Below the pieces are notes generated by a model. That model made no database searches and was not told the origin of the DNA. It saw only the letters and a program-made list of their open reading frames with translations. A program made the translations under genes and the position numbers. Below, in pieces: positions 31,931-39,706 of a stretch of DNA of 64,000 nucleotides (within the stretch, counting starts at the first letter, position 1; every line of letters starts with the position of its first letter). Origin of the DNA: an uncultured Pelagibacteraceae bacterium (lineage in GTDB: Bacteria > Pseudomonadota > Alphaproteobacteria > Pelagibacterales > Pelagibacteraceae); the NCBI GenBank assembly GCA_902573425.1, contig CACGJO010000003.1, positions 1 through 64,000 of the forward strand. The letters are read 5' to 3'.

Positions 31931-32464
31931 TTAAATTTTCTCGGAAACTTTAATAGCTATTTTAGAGGTATTTTGAATTATTTTGTCTAGCACTGAGTAA
32001 AGACCAGATTTAGTTGCTCCTTCATCATATGCAATATTTTTATGATCATCTTCGTCTTCTCTGAATTTTTTTATTGATTTTTTTAATTCTTTTTCATCAT
32101 CACCAAGTCTATCCAATTGATCTTTGTAATGATCGCAAATTACTTCTTCAACTGAAGCAGTACATAGCATAGCAGCTTTTGGACCAAGCAATGTTGTGCC
32201 AAATCCAAGTGTTACACCCAGCAAATCCCAAAGAGGCAAAAATATTGTTGGCTTAATATTCCTTTTTTGAATTTCTTTATCAAAATATTCAAAATGCTCT
32301 TTTTCATGTTCCTTCATATCTTCAATTAACTTTTTTAATTTTTCGTCTTTTCTGAAAGTATTTAAAGCAAGCAACTGCCCCTCATAAATCTTAATGGCGC
32401 CTCTTTCCCCAGCATGATCAACTCTTATAATTTCTTCTAAAGTTTTTTTATTTGTTTCTTTCAT
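31931..32464 (-). CDS. coq7: Demethoxyubiquinone hydroxylase
   Basis: Di-iron monooxygenase that catalyses the C6 hydroxylation in ubiquinone synthesis. 177 aa. Carboxylate-bridged iron ligands are visible: DHAGERGAIKIYEGQL, DMKEHEKEHFEYF (ExxH), TASVEEVICDHY and REDEDDHKNIAYD. AMLCTASVEE is a family signature. The 5' end overlaps dsbB by 17 nt. Aerobic ubiquinone synthesis fits a strictly aerobic marine bacterium. Confidence 0.93.
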   Translation of the reverse strand: MKETNKKTLEEIIRVDHAGERGAIKIYEGQLLALNTFRKDEKLKKLIEDMKEHEKEHFEYFDKEIQKRNIKPTIFLPLWDLLGVTLGFGTTLLGPKAAMLCTASVEEVICDHYKDQLDRLGDDEKELKKSIKKFREDEDDHKNIAYDEGATKSGLYSVLDKIIQNTSKIAIKVSEKI

Positions 32465-32930
32465 AATTTTTATACAATTTAATAAATATACTGAATAATA
32501 TAAATGATAAAACAGTATTTATTGAAGCAAGCGATAGGCCAAAAACTCTAAAAGTGACTGTTTTACAACTTATATTATTTTCGCTAAGACTTTTTAATAA
32601 CTCATCTTTACTCAAATTATTTTCAAAATTTTTAGCTTCGCAAATCAGCGATTCATTGAAAAAACCCTCTTCAATACCAAAATGATAAAAGGCAATTGCT
32701 GATCCAAAAAAAGACACCAAAGCGAGAGTTAACAAAGTTAATTTTACATATTTTTTTAAAACGAGAATATTAAGAATTAAAAAAACTGACACAAAATAAG
32801 GATATCTTTGATATAAACAAAGTTTGCAAGGTTTATGACCTAAAACGTATTCAATAAAATAAGCAGAAAAAATTGATAGTATTGAAAATCCTAAAATAGC
32901 TAGTAAAATTTTGTTAAAATTTTTTTTCAT
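32448..32930 (-). CDS. dsbB: DsbB-family disulfide bond formation protein
   Basis: Inner-membrane quinone-linked oxidase that reoxidises DsbA. 160 aa with four predicted membrane segments. The first cysteine pair is CKLC in GHKPCKLCLYQRYPY (about residues 35-38), quinone-proximal; a second pair is a separated Cys-Cys in a periplasmic loop (ESLICEAKN ... NNISCKT). It lies between a DedA-like gene and coq7. Linkage to ubiquinone synthesis is functionally sensible because ubiquinone is the usual electron acceptor. Confidence 0.86.
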   Translation of the reverse strand: MKKNFNKILLAILGFSILSIFSAYFIEYVLGHKPCKLCLYQRYPYFVSVFLILNILVLKKYVKLTLLTLALVSFFGSAIAFYHFGIEEGFFNESLICEAKNFENNLSKDELLKSLSENNISCKTVTFRVFGLSLASINTVLSFILFSIFIKLYKNYERNK

Positions 32931-32933
32931 TCT

Positions 32934-33530
32934 TTACTTTAATAAGAAATAAAAGCCACCTGCTATAACCAAAACAAAAATAGTTATAATAATTGACCAT
33001 TTAGCACCTTCCTTTTCTAGGAAAGGCCCAAATTTTTGACCAAATTTATAAGTTAAAAATGCTACTAAAAAAAACCTCGACCCTCTTGTTAAAACACAAA
33101 TTACTATAAAAAAAATTAAATTAAAATGAATAAAGCCGCTCGAAATAGTTAAAAGTTTAAAGGGCAATGGAGTAAAACCAGCAGTCACAAGAATTCCTAA
33201 CCAAGAAAAAAAACCACCTTTTGTAGAAAATTTATCTTTTAAGAAATTAGGATCTTCATATCCATAAAGTTCAAATATTTTAACGCCTATCTCATTAAAA
33301 AAAACATAACCAATTAAATATCCAAAAAGTGCACCTAATACAGAAAAAATTGTAGCTATTAATGCTATACGAAGAAATTCATTTTTTTTTGCAACTACCA
33401 TTGGAATTATCATTACATCAGGTGGTATTGGGAAAAATGAACTTTCAATAAAAGATTCAAAAGCTAAAAGAGGCTTTGCATATCTGTGTCCAGCCCAAGC
33501 CACACATTTATCGTATATTTTTTTTATCAT
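32934..33530 (-). CDS. DedA/VTT-domain membrane protein (YqaA-like)
   Basis: 198 aa, four to five membrane helices. The segment FESFIESSFFPIPPDVMIIPMVV and the later GFTPLPFKLLTISSG are hallmarks of the VTT (DedA/SNARE-associated) family in its YqaA-like branch. DedA-family proteins act in membrane homeostasis, with flipping of undecaprenyl phosphate or phospholipid shown for several members. It is followed after 3 nt by dsbB. Individual function not assigned. Confidence 0.85.
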   Translation of the reverse strand: MIKKIYDKCVAWAGHRYAKPLLAFESFIESSFFPIPPDVMIIPMVVAKKNEFLRIALIATIFSVLGALFGYLIGYVFFNEIGVKIFELYGYEDPNFLKDKFSTKGGFFSWLGILVTAGFTPLPFKLLTISSGFIHFNLIFFIVICVLTRGSRFFLVAFLTYKFGQKFGPFLEKEGAKWSIIITIFVLVIAGGFYFLLK

Positions 33531-33538
33531 TTTTTATG

Positions 33539-33567
33539 TTGCTAAGTAAATTAATTCAAAAGATAAT
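33539..33567 (+). promoter_or_regulatory. Promoter for tRNA-Leu
   Basis: TTGCTA (33539-33544), a 17-bp spacer and GATAAT (33562-33567). The predicted start lies about 22 nt upstream of the tRNA. It probably also drives the downstream ligase gene. Confidence 0.5.
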
Positions 33568-33595
33568 GTTTGTACAAAGATAAATTAGGGGGTGT

Positions 33596-33682
33596 GGGCG
33601 AATGGTGGAACTGGTAGACGCGTTGGACTCAAAATCCAATGGTAGCAATACCTTGAGAGTTCGAGTCTCTCTTCGCCCACCA
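33596..33682 (+). tRNA. tRNA-Leu(CAA)
   Basis: A complete class-II tRNA of 87 nt with encoded CCA. Acceptor arms GGGCGAA and TTCGCCC pair fully with discriminator A. The D-region is TGGTGGAACTGGTAGACGC, the anticodon stem TTGGA/TCCAA with loop CTCAAAA gives anticodon CAA, then a variable arm, and the T-loop region GAGAGTTCGAGTCTCTC. Confidence 0.96.
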
Positions 33683-33686
33683 AATA

Positions 33687-35369
33687 ATGAAATTATCAGA
33701 AATAAATAGCTTAGTTGAGTTATACTTTAAAAAATCAGAAGAAATTGAAGGAAAAAAACCATTCTTAAAATGGCTGAAACCTGACAAACAAACCTACAAT
33801 TGGGAAGATATTACAAATAGAATTTTTAAACTTTCTCACAAAATAAAATCTTTAATAAATGATGGAGACAGATGTCTAATACTTTCAGAGAATAGACCTT
33901 ACTGGCTAGTTTCTGATATTGCTATAATGAATGCCGGCGGAATATCAGTTCCAATATTCACAACTTATTCTGAAAACGATTATAAATATATTTTAAACGA
34001 TTGTAAGCCTTCTTTAATTATTGTTTCAAATCAAAATCAATTTAAAAAAATAAAAAATTTTATTAATCCCGAAGTAAAAAAAATTATTTCTTTTGAAAAA
34101 ATTGATACCCAAAGCTTATTAATATCAGATATACTAAATGAAAAGGACTTCCAAAAAAAAATAAATAAAAATTTAAAACGAAATACACCAGCCTGTATAA
34201 TCTATACATCCGGTACTTCAGGCAATCCAAAAGGCGTAATTTTAAGCCATGGAGGTATCTTGGCCAACTGCGAAGGTGCTTACGATTTACTGAAACCATT
34301 GGTAAATAAACGAGACCCAGTATTTTTAACTTGGTTACCTCTTTCACATTCTTATGAGCATGCTGTTCAGTTTATACAAATATTACTCGGGGCCAAAGTT
34401 TTCTATGCAGAAAGCTTAGAAAAGCTTTTATCAAATATGTCCATTGCAAAACCCACTATAATGACAGCAGTTCCGAGATTTTATCAAAATTTATACAATA
34501 AAATTTCTGTAAATTTAAATAAACAATCTGGGCTTAAAAAAGCGCTAATTAATAAAACGATTAAATTAGGAAAAAAAACATTAAATAATGAGAAATTAAT
34601 ATTTTATGAAAAACTAACAAATTTTTTATGTCAAATCTTAGTGAGAAAAAAAATTCAAAAACAGTTTGGGGGAAATTTACAGGCTTTTGTTTCAGGAGGT
34701 GGTGCACTTGATAAAAATGTTGGTGAATTTTTAAATGCGGTCGGTTTGCCAACTTTACAAGGATATGGATTAACAGAAACATCGCCAGTTGTAAGCTGTA
34801 ATTTGCCGGGTCATATTAAAGTTGAAACTGTAGGACCTCCTTTTAAAACAAATCAAGTAAAAATAGCAGATGATGGTGAAATTTTGGTTAAAGGGGAAAA
34901 TGTTATGCTTGGATATTGGAATAAAGAAAAAGAAACAAATGAAATATTAAAAAATGGTTGGTTACATACTGGCGATATTGGAGAGATTGATTCTAATGGT
35001 TATTTGAAAATTACTGACAGAAAAAAAGATATAATTGTAAATCACGGTGGAGATAATATTTCCCCCAGTAAAATAGAAAATACTATTTGTAATGAAGAAA
35101 AAATAAAACAATGTTTAGTTTATGGAGATAAAAAAAATTATCTTGTTGCTCTAATTGTTGTAGACAAAAAAGATAAAAATGATTCAACTATAAGAAGTAT
35201 TATCGAAAATAATAATAAAAAGTTATCAATTATAGAAAAAATTAAAAAGTTTAAATTAATCGAGGAAGAATTTACAATTGAAAACGGTTTAATGACTCCA
35301 ACTCTTAAGTTAAAAAGAAAAAAAATAATTGAAAAGTATAAACAAGATTTAGAAAATCTTTATTCTTAA
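33687..35369 (+). CDS. AMP-dependent synthetase, long-chain acyl-CoA ligase-like
   Basis: 560 aa. The ANL-superfamily P-loop is IIYTSGTSGNPKGVILSHGG (about residues 171-190), followed by LQGYGLTETSPVV, the A8-like region TGDIGEIDSNGYLKITDRKKDII, and a C-terminal lysine region. The closest familiar group is the long-chain fatty-acid CoA ligases (FadD/ACSL type). The start codon lies only 4 nt after the tRNA-Leu CCA, with no Shine-Dalgarno, so expression probably depends on co-transcription with the tRNA. The acyl substrate is not readable. Confidence 0.87.
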   Translation: MKLSEINSLVELYFKKSEEIEGKKPFLKWLKPDKQTYNWEDITNRIFKLSHKIKSLINDGDRCLILSENRPYWLVSDIAIMNAGGISVPIFTTYSENDYKYILNDCKPSLIIVSNQNQFKKIKNFINPEVKKIISFEKIDTQSLLISDILNEKDFQKKINKNLKRNTPACIIYTSGTSGNPKGVILSHGGILANCEGAYDLLKPLVNKRDPVFLTWLPLSHSYEHAVQFIQILLGAKVFYAESLEKLLSNMSIAKPTIMTAVPRFYQNLYNKISVNLNKQSGLKKALINKTIKLGKKTLNNEKLIFYEKLTNFLCQILVRKKIQKQFGGNLQAFVSGGGALDKNVGEFLNAVGLPTLQGYGLTETSPVVSCNLPGHIKVETVGPPFKTNQVKIADDGEILVKGENVMLGYWNKEKETNEILKNGWLHTGDIGEIDSNGYLKITDRKKDIIVNHGGDNISPSKIENTICNEEKIKQCLVYGDKKNYLVALIVVDKKDKNDSTIRSIIENNNKKLSIIEKIKKFKLIEEEFTIENGLMTPTLKLKRKKIIEKYKQDLENLYS

Positions 35370-35499
35370 TTTTAATTTTTTAAATCATAGAAGCAATTAA
35401 ATAACCGTTGATTTTACTAGCTTTTATTAAGTTATTTTAAATAACAAAAAAAAAAATATTTTATTTTATTTTTCAAAAAAAACATTAACTAGTTTATGT

Positions 35500-35560
35500 T
35501 TGACATCTATTCAAAAAAACTTAAAGTTAAATCAATAAACGAATCACTTCGATTTGTTTA
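35500..35560 (+). promoter_or_regulatory. Promoter and leader hairpin of the small basic peptide gene
   Basis: TTGACA at 35500-35505 is a consensus -35; the -10 is weak. Downstream, 35536-35560 forms a hairpin: TAAACGAATC / GATTTGTTTA with loop ACTTC, 10 bp with one G-T pair. An AGGGAG Shine-Dalgarno follows at 35566-35571. The rest of the 208-bp gap after the acyl-CoA ligase is very AT-rich, with no ORF seen. Confidence 0.45.
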
Positions 35561-35577
35561 AAAAAAGGGAGATAACG

Positions 35578-35646
35578 ATGGCTAAAAGACGTAAAAAAAA
35601 GAAAAAAGCTAAAAAGAAGACTAAAAAAAGAAGAAGAAGAAGATAA
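35578..35646 (+). CDS. Ultra-basic 22-aa peptide (not in ORF track)
   Basis: The frame reads MAKRRKKKKKAKKKTKKRRRRR then TAA: of 22 residues, 18 are Lys or Arg. A good Shine-Dalgarno (AGGGAG, 6 nt before the ATG), an upstream TTGACA and leader hairpin, and a strong terminator 14 nt after the stop make a complete single-gene transcription unit, which is why I call it coding despite its length. Few genes in this window have such a clear ribosome binding site. The composition suggests binding to DNA, rRNA or ribosomes, like tiny ribosomal or histone-H1-like peptides; I cannot assign it to a family. Confidence 0.6.
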   Translation: MAKRRKKKKKAKKKTKKRRRRR

Positions 35647-35660
35647 ATAGTTTTCTCAAA

Positions 35661-35702
35661 AAACGCTCTTTCCAAATCTCACGGAAAGAGCGTTTTTTTT
35701 TT
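35661..35702. terminator. Bidirectional intrinsic terminator
   Basis: A 13-bp stem AAACGCTCTTTCC / GGAAAGAGCGTTT with a 9-nt loop and a T run on the plus side and an A run (T on the minus strand) on the other. It terminates both the small basic peptide gene and the convergent carD operon, whose stop codon is at 35701-35703. Confidence 0.92.
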
Positions 35703-36342
35703 ACTGCATTTCTTGTGTTTTTTCTTCTCTACCTAAGGCTTTGTCCATTCTTTTTTTGACATCCTCCTGTGAAATTTTTAAAACTACTTCAAATTCACTT
35801 TCTAGTCTGTCATACGCTTTTTCGAACAATAGTCTCTCACTGTAAGATTGATCTGCAATAGTGTTTGTATTTTTGTTTAGATCTCGTACTACTTCAGCTA
35901 ATTCATAAATTTTACCTGAATTAATTTTTTGCTCATATTCTTGCGCTCTCCTGCTCCACATTGTTCTTTTTACTTTTGGTTTAGTTTTAAGAATAGAAAT
36001 ACATTTGTTTATTTGGTGCGTTGAACAAATTGGTCTCAAAAGGGATTGTTTATTTATTGGCAATTGTAGAGTTAATTTATCTTTAAATATTTCAATTTTG
36101 TAATTCTGACTTTCAATTCCACCTATTAGTGCCTTTTCAACACTAACAATTTTACCCACTCCGTCTTTAGGATAAACCACAAAATCATTAATATTGTAAA
36201 TTTTCTTTTCTGTAGGTTGCCTTTTGATTTTTTTTATTTCTACCTTTTGGTCCGCAGAAGAAGACTTAACTGTTAAACTTACTTTTTTCTCTATTTTCTT
36301 TTTTACGGTTTTAATCTTTTTTTTCTTCTTTTTTCTACCCAT
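35701..36342 (-). CDS. carD: CarD-family transcriptional regulator (start revised to 36342)
   Basis: RNA polymerase-binding regulator of the CarD/TRCF family that modulates promoter open-complex stability, known from rRNA promoters. The track starts at 36399, but the ATG at 36342 is better: it lies one base after the fdxA stop and 6 nt after AGGAG. That gives 213 aa. The N-terminus MGRKKKKKKIKTVKKKIEKK is strongly basic (residues 1-20), followed by the CarD RNAP-interaction domain INDFVVYPKDGVGKIVSVEK (about 50-70) and a helical C-terminal domain with WSRRAQEYEQKINSG. Last gene of the operon. Confidence 0.9.
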   Translation of the reverse strand: MGRKKKKKKIKTVKKKIEKKVSLTVKSSSADQKVEIKKIKRQPTEKKIYNINDFVVYPKDGVGKIVSVEKALIGGIESQNYKIEIFKDKLTLQLPINKQSLLRPICSTHQINKCISILKTKPKVKRTMWSRRAQEYEQKINSGKIYELAEVVRDLNKNTNTIADQSYSERLLFEKAYDRLESEFEVVLKISQEDVKKRMDKALGREEKTQEMQ

Positions 36343-36343
36343 T

Positions 36344-36685
36344 TTATTCTCCTGGTTTTTTTGAAAAATATTTTTTATATTTATCTTTTTCAGTCTCATA
36401 TTTTTTCCAGTCTTTAGGTGGATCTTTTTTCTTAGTAATATTTGGCCATTCTTTAGAATATTTTTTATTCAAATCTAACCACATAATCTTATCATCTTTT
36501 TCATATGTTGTATCTGGAACAATTGCTTCTACAGGGCATTCAGGTTCACATACTCCGCAATCTATACACTCGTCAGGATCAATTACTAACATATTTTCTC
36601 CTTCATAAAAACAATCTACAGGACAAACTTCAACGCAATCCATTAGCTTACATTTAATACATTCATCTTTTACAAAATATGTCAT
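36344..36685 (-). CDS. fdxA: 7Fe (3Fe-4S/4Fe-4S) ferredoxin FdxA
   Basis: 113 aa, the standard alphaproteobacterial FdxA length. Cysteine motifs [18 protein letters not shown] and [16 protein letters not shown] bind a 3Fe-4S and a 4Fe-4S cluster. [14 protein letters not shown] is the typical N-terminus. It overlaps the upstream TerB-like gene by one base and is followed one base later by carD. The fdxA-carD pair is a conserved alphaproteobacterial neighbourhood. Confidence 0.95.
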   Translation of the reverse strand: MTYFVKDECIKCKLMDCVEVCPVDCFYEGENMLVIDPDECIDCGVCEPECPVEAIVPDTTYEKDDKIMWLDLNKKYSKEWPNITKKKDPPKDWKKYETEKDKYKKYFSKKPGE

Positions 36686-37107
36686 TATTTATTTTTTTCT
36701 ATAATACTCAATTTTACTTCACCACTTATTTTATCTGAGATATAAAGCAAACCACAAATTCTTCTAATTAAATTACTTTCATATATTCCAGATTTTTTAT
36801 CAGACAAAACAATTTCCCAAAGAGTCTCTAAAACAAGAATTCTAATTTTCATATCCATTTTTTTTATTTCTCTAGTAAATTCCAAAATATGATTTGAATC
36901 TTTCTCTTGTTTTTCAGCTTCTTCAAAAATTTCACTAGAAGTTTTATTTTGAGAATTTTCTTCTGAAAACTTATTAATAAAATTATTTATTAAATCTTTC
37001 TCTTTATCAGTATAATTTTCATCTATTTTTGCTGCATGTATTAATAACGAAACTATTTTAGTTAATTCTATATTTTGTTTATCTTTATTATTTGATAATT
37101 TAATCAT
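36685..37107 (-). CDS. TerB-like helical protein
   Basis: 140 aa, acidic and all-helical in appearance. The N-terminal [24 protein letters not shown] and the C-terminal [29 protein letters not shown] match the two-repeat pattern of TerB-like (tellurite-resistance B) domains, in which Asp/Glu pairs can bind metal. TerB-like proteins are widespread and mostly uncharacterised; a tellurite role is not implied. It overlaps both neighbours by one base. In many alphaproteobacteria an S4-domain RNA-binding gene occupies this slot between helicase and fdxA. Confidence 0.65.
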   Translation of the reverse strand: MIKLSNNKDKQNIELTKIVSLLIHAAKIDENYTDKEKDLINNFINKFSEENSQNKTSSEIFEEAEKQEKDSNHILEFTREIKKMDMKIRILVLETLWEIVLSDKKSGIYESNLIRRICGLLYISDKISGEVKLSIIEKNK

Positions 37108-39572
37108 TATTTTAAATTAAGAGATGACAGTTTTTGAAATGGATTATTTTTCTTTTTAAAAAATTTAATTTTATTAATTTTTCTTGATCCCTTATAATAA
37201 AATAAATCTTCATCTTTTTTTTCGCGTTTATAATCCATTAATTCCATAACTTTATAAAAATTTTCTTTTGAACATCCCAAAAGGTTCATCATTTCAGAAC
37301 TAATTTTAAACTTACCATTTTTCGTACTATCTATAATTTTGAGAAATAATTTTTCCAAAATATCAACTCTTATATAGTAATTACCAAAATTTTCAAATCC
37401 GCATAAAAGTAGAAAATTTTTATCTAATTTATTTTGGTTATCAGTTAAAAAATTTAATCCAGATTTTGGAATTTCATTATTTTCGTTAATTTTATTATAA
37501 AACTTCCATAGCAAAATTCTCAAAGCCACAGCTTTTGGTTTAAGCATTTTTGGTAAAAAAATATGATATCTACCAATTTTTATTCCAAGTTTTCTAAACT
37601 GCTTCCTATCCTCCTTTGAAATAGCTTTAACAACCTCTTCAACATCTCTTCTTTTTAGTACCCCATTATTTTCATACAGCTGAAAAGATAATGCTCTTAA
37701 ATACTTATTTTTATTTTCACTTTTTGTTAAATTTATTAAATCTTCGAGTTCCTCTTCAATATATTTTTTTAACCATGTATTCAAAAAAAATAACAATTCA
37801 TCTTTCGAGTTAATTGTTAAATTTTCGTCTGCAATTATATCTATTTCAGGATGTAAATAATTGTTACCTTTTCTAATTTTCGCAATTGGATTGTCTTTCC
37901 ATATTATTTTATAATTAAGCCCAAAGTGTATTTCTTTATTTTTAATAATTTCTTTCACTCTTTTGACTAGCTCCTCGGAAATACCCTGTCTTGCAGCTTT
38001 CTTTAAAGATTTTACATCTGTGTCCAGTGTACCCGAGGTAAATTCTAAATTTAATTTTAAACCTTTTAATCTTCCAATTAATTGACCGTCTATTATTAAT
38101 TCATCTTTGATATTAATTTCTGTATTTAGCTTAATATCTTGTTTCAAACCTCTAGATAAAACACTTATTCTCTTATCAATAAAACTTTTGGTAATTTCAT
38201 TGTGCAATTTATCTGATAAGCTATCTTCAATATTTTTACTCATTTGTATCCAGTAATCAGCATTTTCTACCCAGTGTTTTTTATTTGCTACGTAAGACCA
38301 GGTTCTGACGTTAGAAATTTTATTGGAAATCATATCTATATTACCCCGATAGTTTTCGAGGCCTTTCAATTGGTTTTTCATATATTCATTTGGAATTTTG
38401 TTTTTACCAGAATTTAAAAAATTAAAAACTTTACTGACCACATCAATATGAGTAAAAGCTTTTTTTTGAAAGTCTGGAATTTGACAACAATCCCATAGTA
38501 ACTCAAGTTTGTCATTTGAAAATTTTATTTTTTTGTCTCTTACTAGGTATTTCAAAACATTTTCATCTAGTGACTCTGAAATTTTCAAAAAGTTCTTACT
38601 CGATGGTTTTTTTTCAAGAGATTGAACCAAATCTTCTGCACTTTTAAAATTTAAATCAGAATTTCTCCAAAATAAAAACTTAATTTCATCAAGTATATGA
38701 TTTTCTATTCTTTCAATTTCATCAGATTGAAGATTTTCGCATCCCCCAGTTACTCCAAATGATCCATCAACTTTGTATCTTCCGGCTCGTCCAGCTATTT
38801 GAGAAATTTCTGTTGTTCGCAAACGTCTTGTTTTTTTTCCATCAAATTTCTTTAGACTAGAAAAGCTTACTTGTTCAATATCCATGTTTAGACCCATTCC
38901 AATGGCATCTGTGGCGACCAAATAGTCAACATCGCCAGCTTGGTAAATATCAACTTGTGAATTTCTTGTTTTAGGACTCAAAGAACCCATTATTACCGCA
39001 GCCCCGCCTTTTTGTCTCCTGACTAATTCAGCGATTGCATAAACTTCCTCTACTGAAAAAGCTATAAGCGCAGATTTTCTATCTAATCTTGAGATTTTTT
39101 TATGCCCATTATAAGAAAGTTTTGAAAAACGTTGTTGTTCAACAAAACGCGTTTCAGGTATGATTCTAGAAATAATATTTTTCATAACTTGTGAACCAAG
39201 AAACATTGTTAAAACTTCTCCCCTAAAGTTTAAAAGCCTATCCGTAAAGATATGTCCTCTTTCTCTATCACCACACATTTGAATTTCATCAACAGCAATA
39301 AAATCAACCACTTTATCTTTTGGCATAGCCTCAACTGTGCAAATAAAATATTGCGCTGTATTTGGTATAATTTTTTCTTCACCCGTAATTAAGGCTACTT
39401 TTTTTGAACCAATTTTTTTTGCACATTTGTCATACACTTCTCTTGCAAGAAGTCTTAATGGAAAACCAAAAATTCCAGAATTGAACTCAAGCATTTTTTC
39501 TATCGCCATATGTGTTTTGCCTGTGTTTGTGGGACCCAAAACTGCAATTATTTCATTTAGCTGAGATTTCAT
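37107..39572 (-). CDS. SUV3/MgpS-like superfamily-2 helicase
   Basis: 821 aa. Walker A is GPTNTGKTHMAIEKM (residues 13-27), motif II VDEIQMCGDRERG, and the C-terminal RecA domain contains VATDAIGMGLNMDI and TTEISQIAGRAGRYKVDG. The arrangement resembles the mitochondrial RNA helicase SUV3 and its alphaproteobacterial homologues. Likely RNA substrate, by analogy with SUV3 in degradosome function. It is the first gene of helicase-terB-fdxA-carD. Confidence 0.88.
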   Translation of the reverse strand: MKSQLNEIIAVLGPTNTGKTHMAIEKMLEFNSGIFGFPLRLLAREVYDKCAKKIGSKKVALITGEEKIIPNTAQYFICTVEAMPKDKVVDFIAVDEIQMCGDRERGHIFTDRLLNFRGEVLTMFLGSQVMKNIISRIIPETRFVEQQRFSKLSYNGHKKISRLDRKSALIAFSVEEVYAIAELVRRQKGGAAVIMGSLSPKTRNSQVDIYQAGDVDYLVATDAIGMGLNMDIEQVSFSSLKKFDGKKTRRLRTTEISQIAGRAGRYKVDGSFGVTGGCENLQSDEIERIENHILDEIKFLFWRNSDLNFKSAEDLVQSLEKKPSSKNFLKISESLDENVLKYLVRDKKIKFSNDKLELLWDCCQIPDFQKKAFTHIDVVSKVFNFLNSGKNKIPNEYMKNQLKGLENYRGNIDMISNKISNVRTWSYVANKKHWVENADYWIQMSKNIEDSLSDKLHNEITKSFIDKRISVLSRGLKQDIKLNTEINIKDELIIDGQLIGRLKGLKLNLEFTSGTLDTDVKSLKKAARQGISEELVKRVKEIIKNKEIHFGLNYKIIWKDNPIAKIRKGNNYLHPEIDIIADENLTINSKDELLFFLNTWLKKYIEEELEDLINLTKSENKNKYLRALSFQLYENNGVLKRRDVEEVVKAISKEDRKQFRKLGIKIGRYHIFLPKMLKPKAVALRILLWKFYNKINENNEIPKSGLNFLTDNQNKLDKNFLLLCGFENFGNYYIRVDILEKLFLKIIDSTKNGKFKISSEMMNLLGCSKENFYKVMELMDYKREKKDEDLFYYKGSRKINKIKFFKKKNNPFQKLSSLNLK

Positions 39573-39630
39573 TTTTTAGTGTTATATTTTTTTTTAAATA
39601 CTATATATAGATCAGCACTGAGAACAAAAG

Positions 39631-39662
39631 ATGATTAAATCATGACCGAATCACTTTGTCAA
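39631..39662 (-). promoter_or_regulatory. Promoter of the helicase-carD operon with overlapping inverted repeat
   Basis: On the minus strand, TTGACA (39662-39657), a 17-bp spacer and TTTAAT (39639-39634). The perfect inverted repeat ATGATT-A-AATCAT (39631-39643) covers the -10, so a repressor could sit there. Confidence 0.55.
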
Positions 39663-39706
39663 ACGTTCTATTTTAATAAATTTAATCTGTAGTAAGTTAT
39701 TTAATT

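Noticed and set aside
35431-35456. GTTATTTTAAATAAC followed by an A run, as a terminator for the acyl-CoA ligase
   Set aside because: On the plus strand the hairpin is followed by A, not T, so it is not an intrinsic terminator for that gene; the stem is short and pure AT at its core.
36343-36399. Upstream ATG for carD given by the ORF track
   Set aside because: It would overlap fdxA by 56 nt; the ATG at 36342 follows the fdxA stop by one base and has AGGAG at good spacing.
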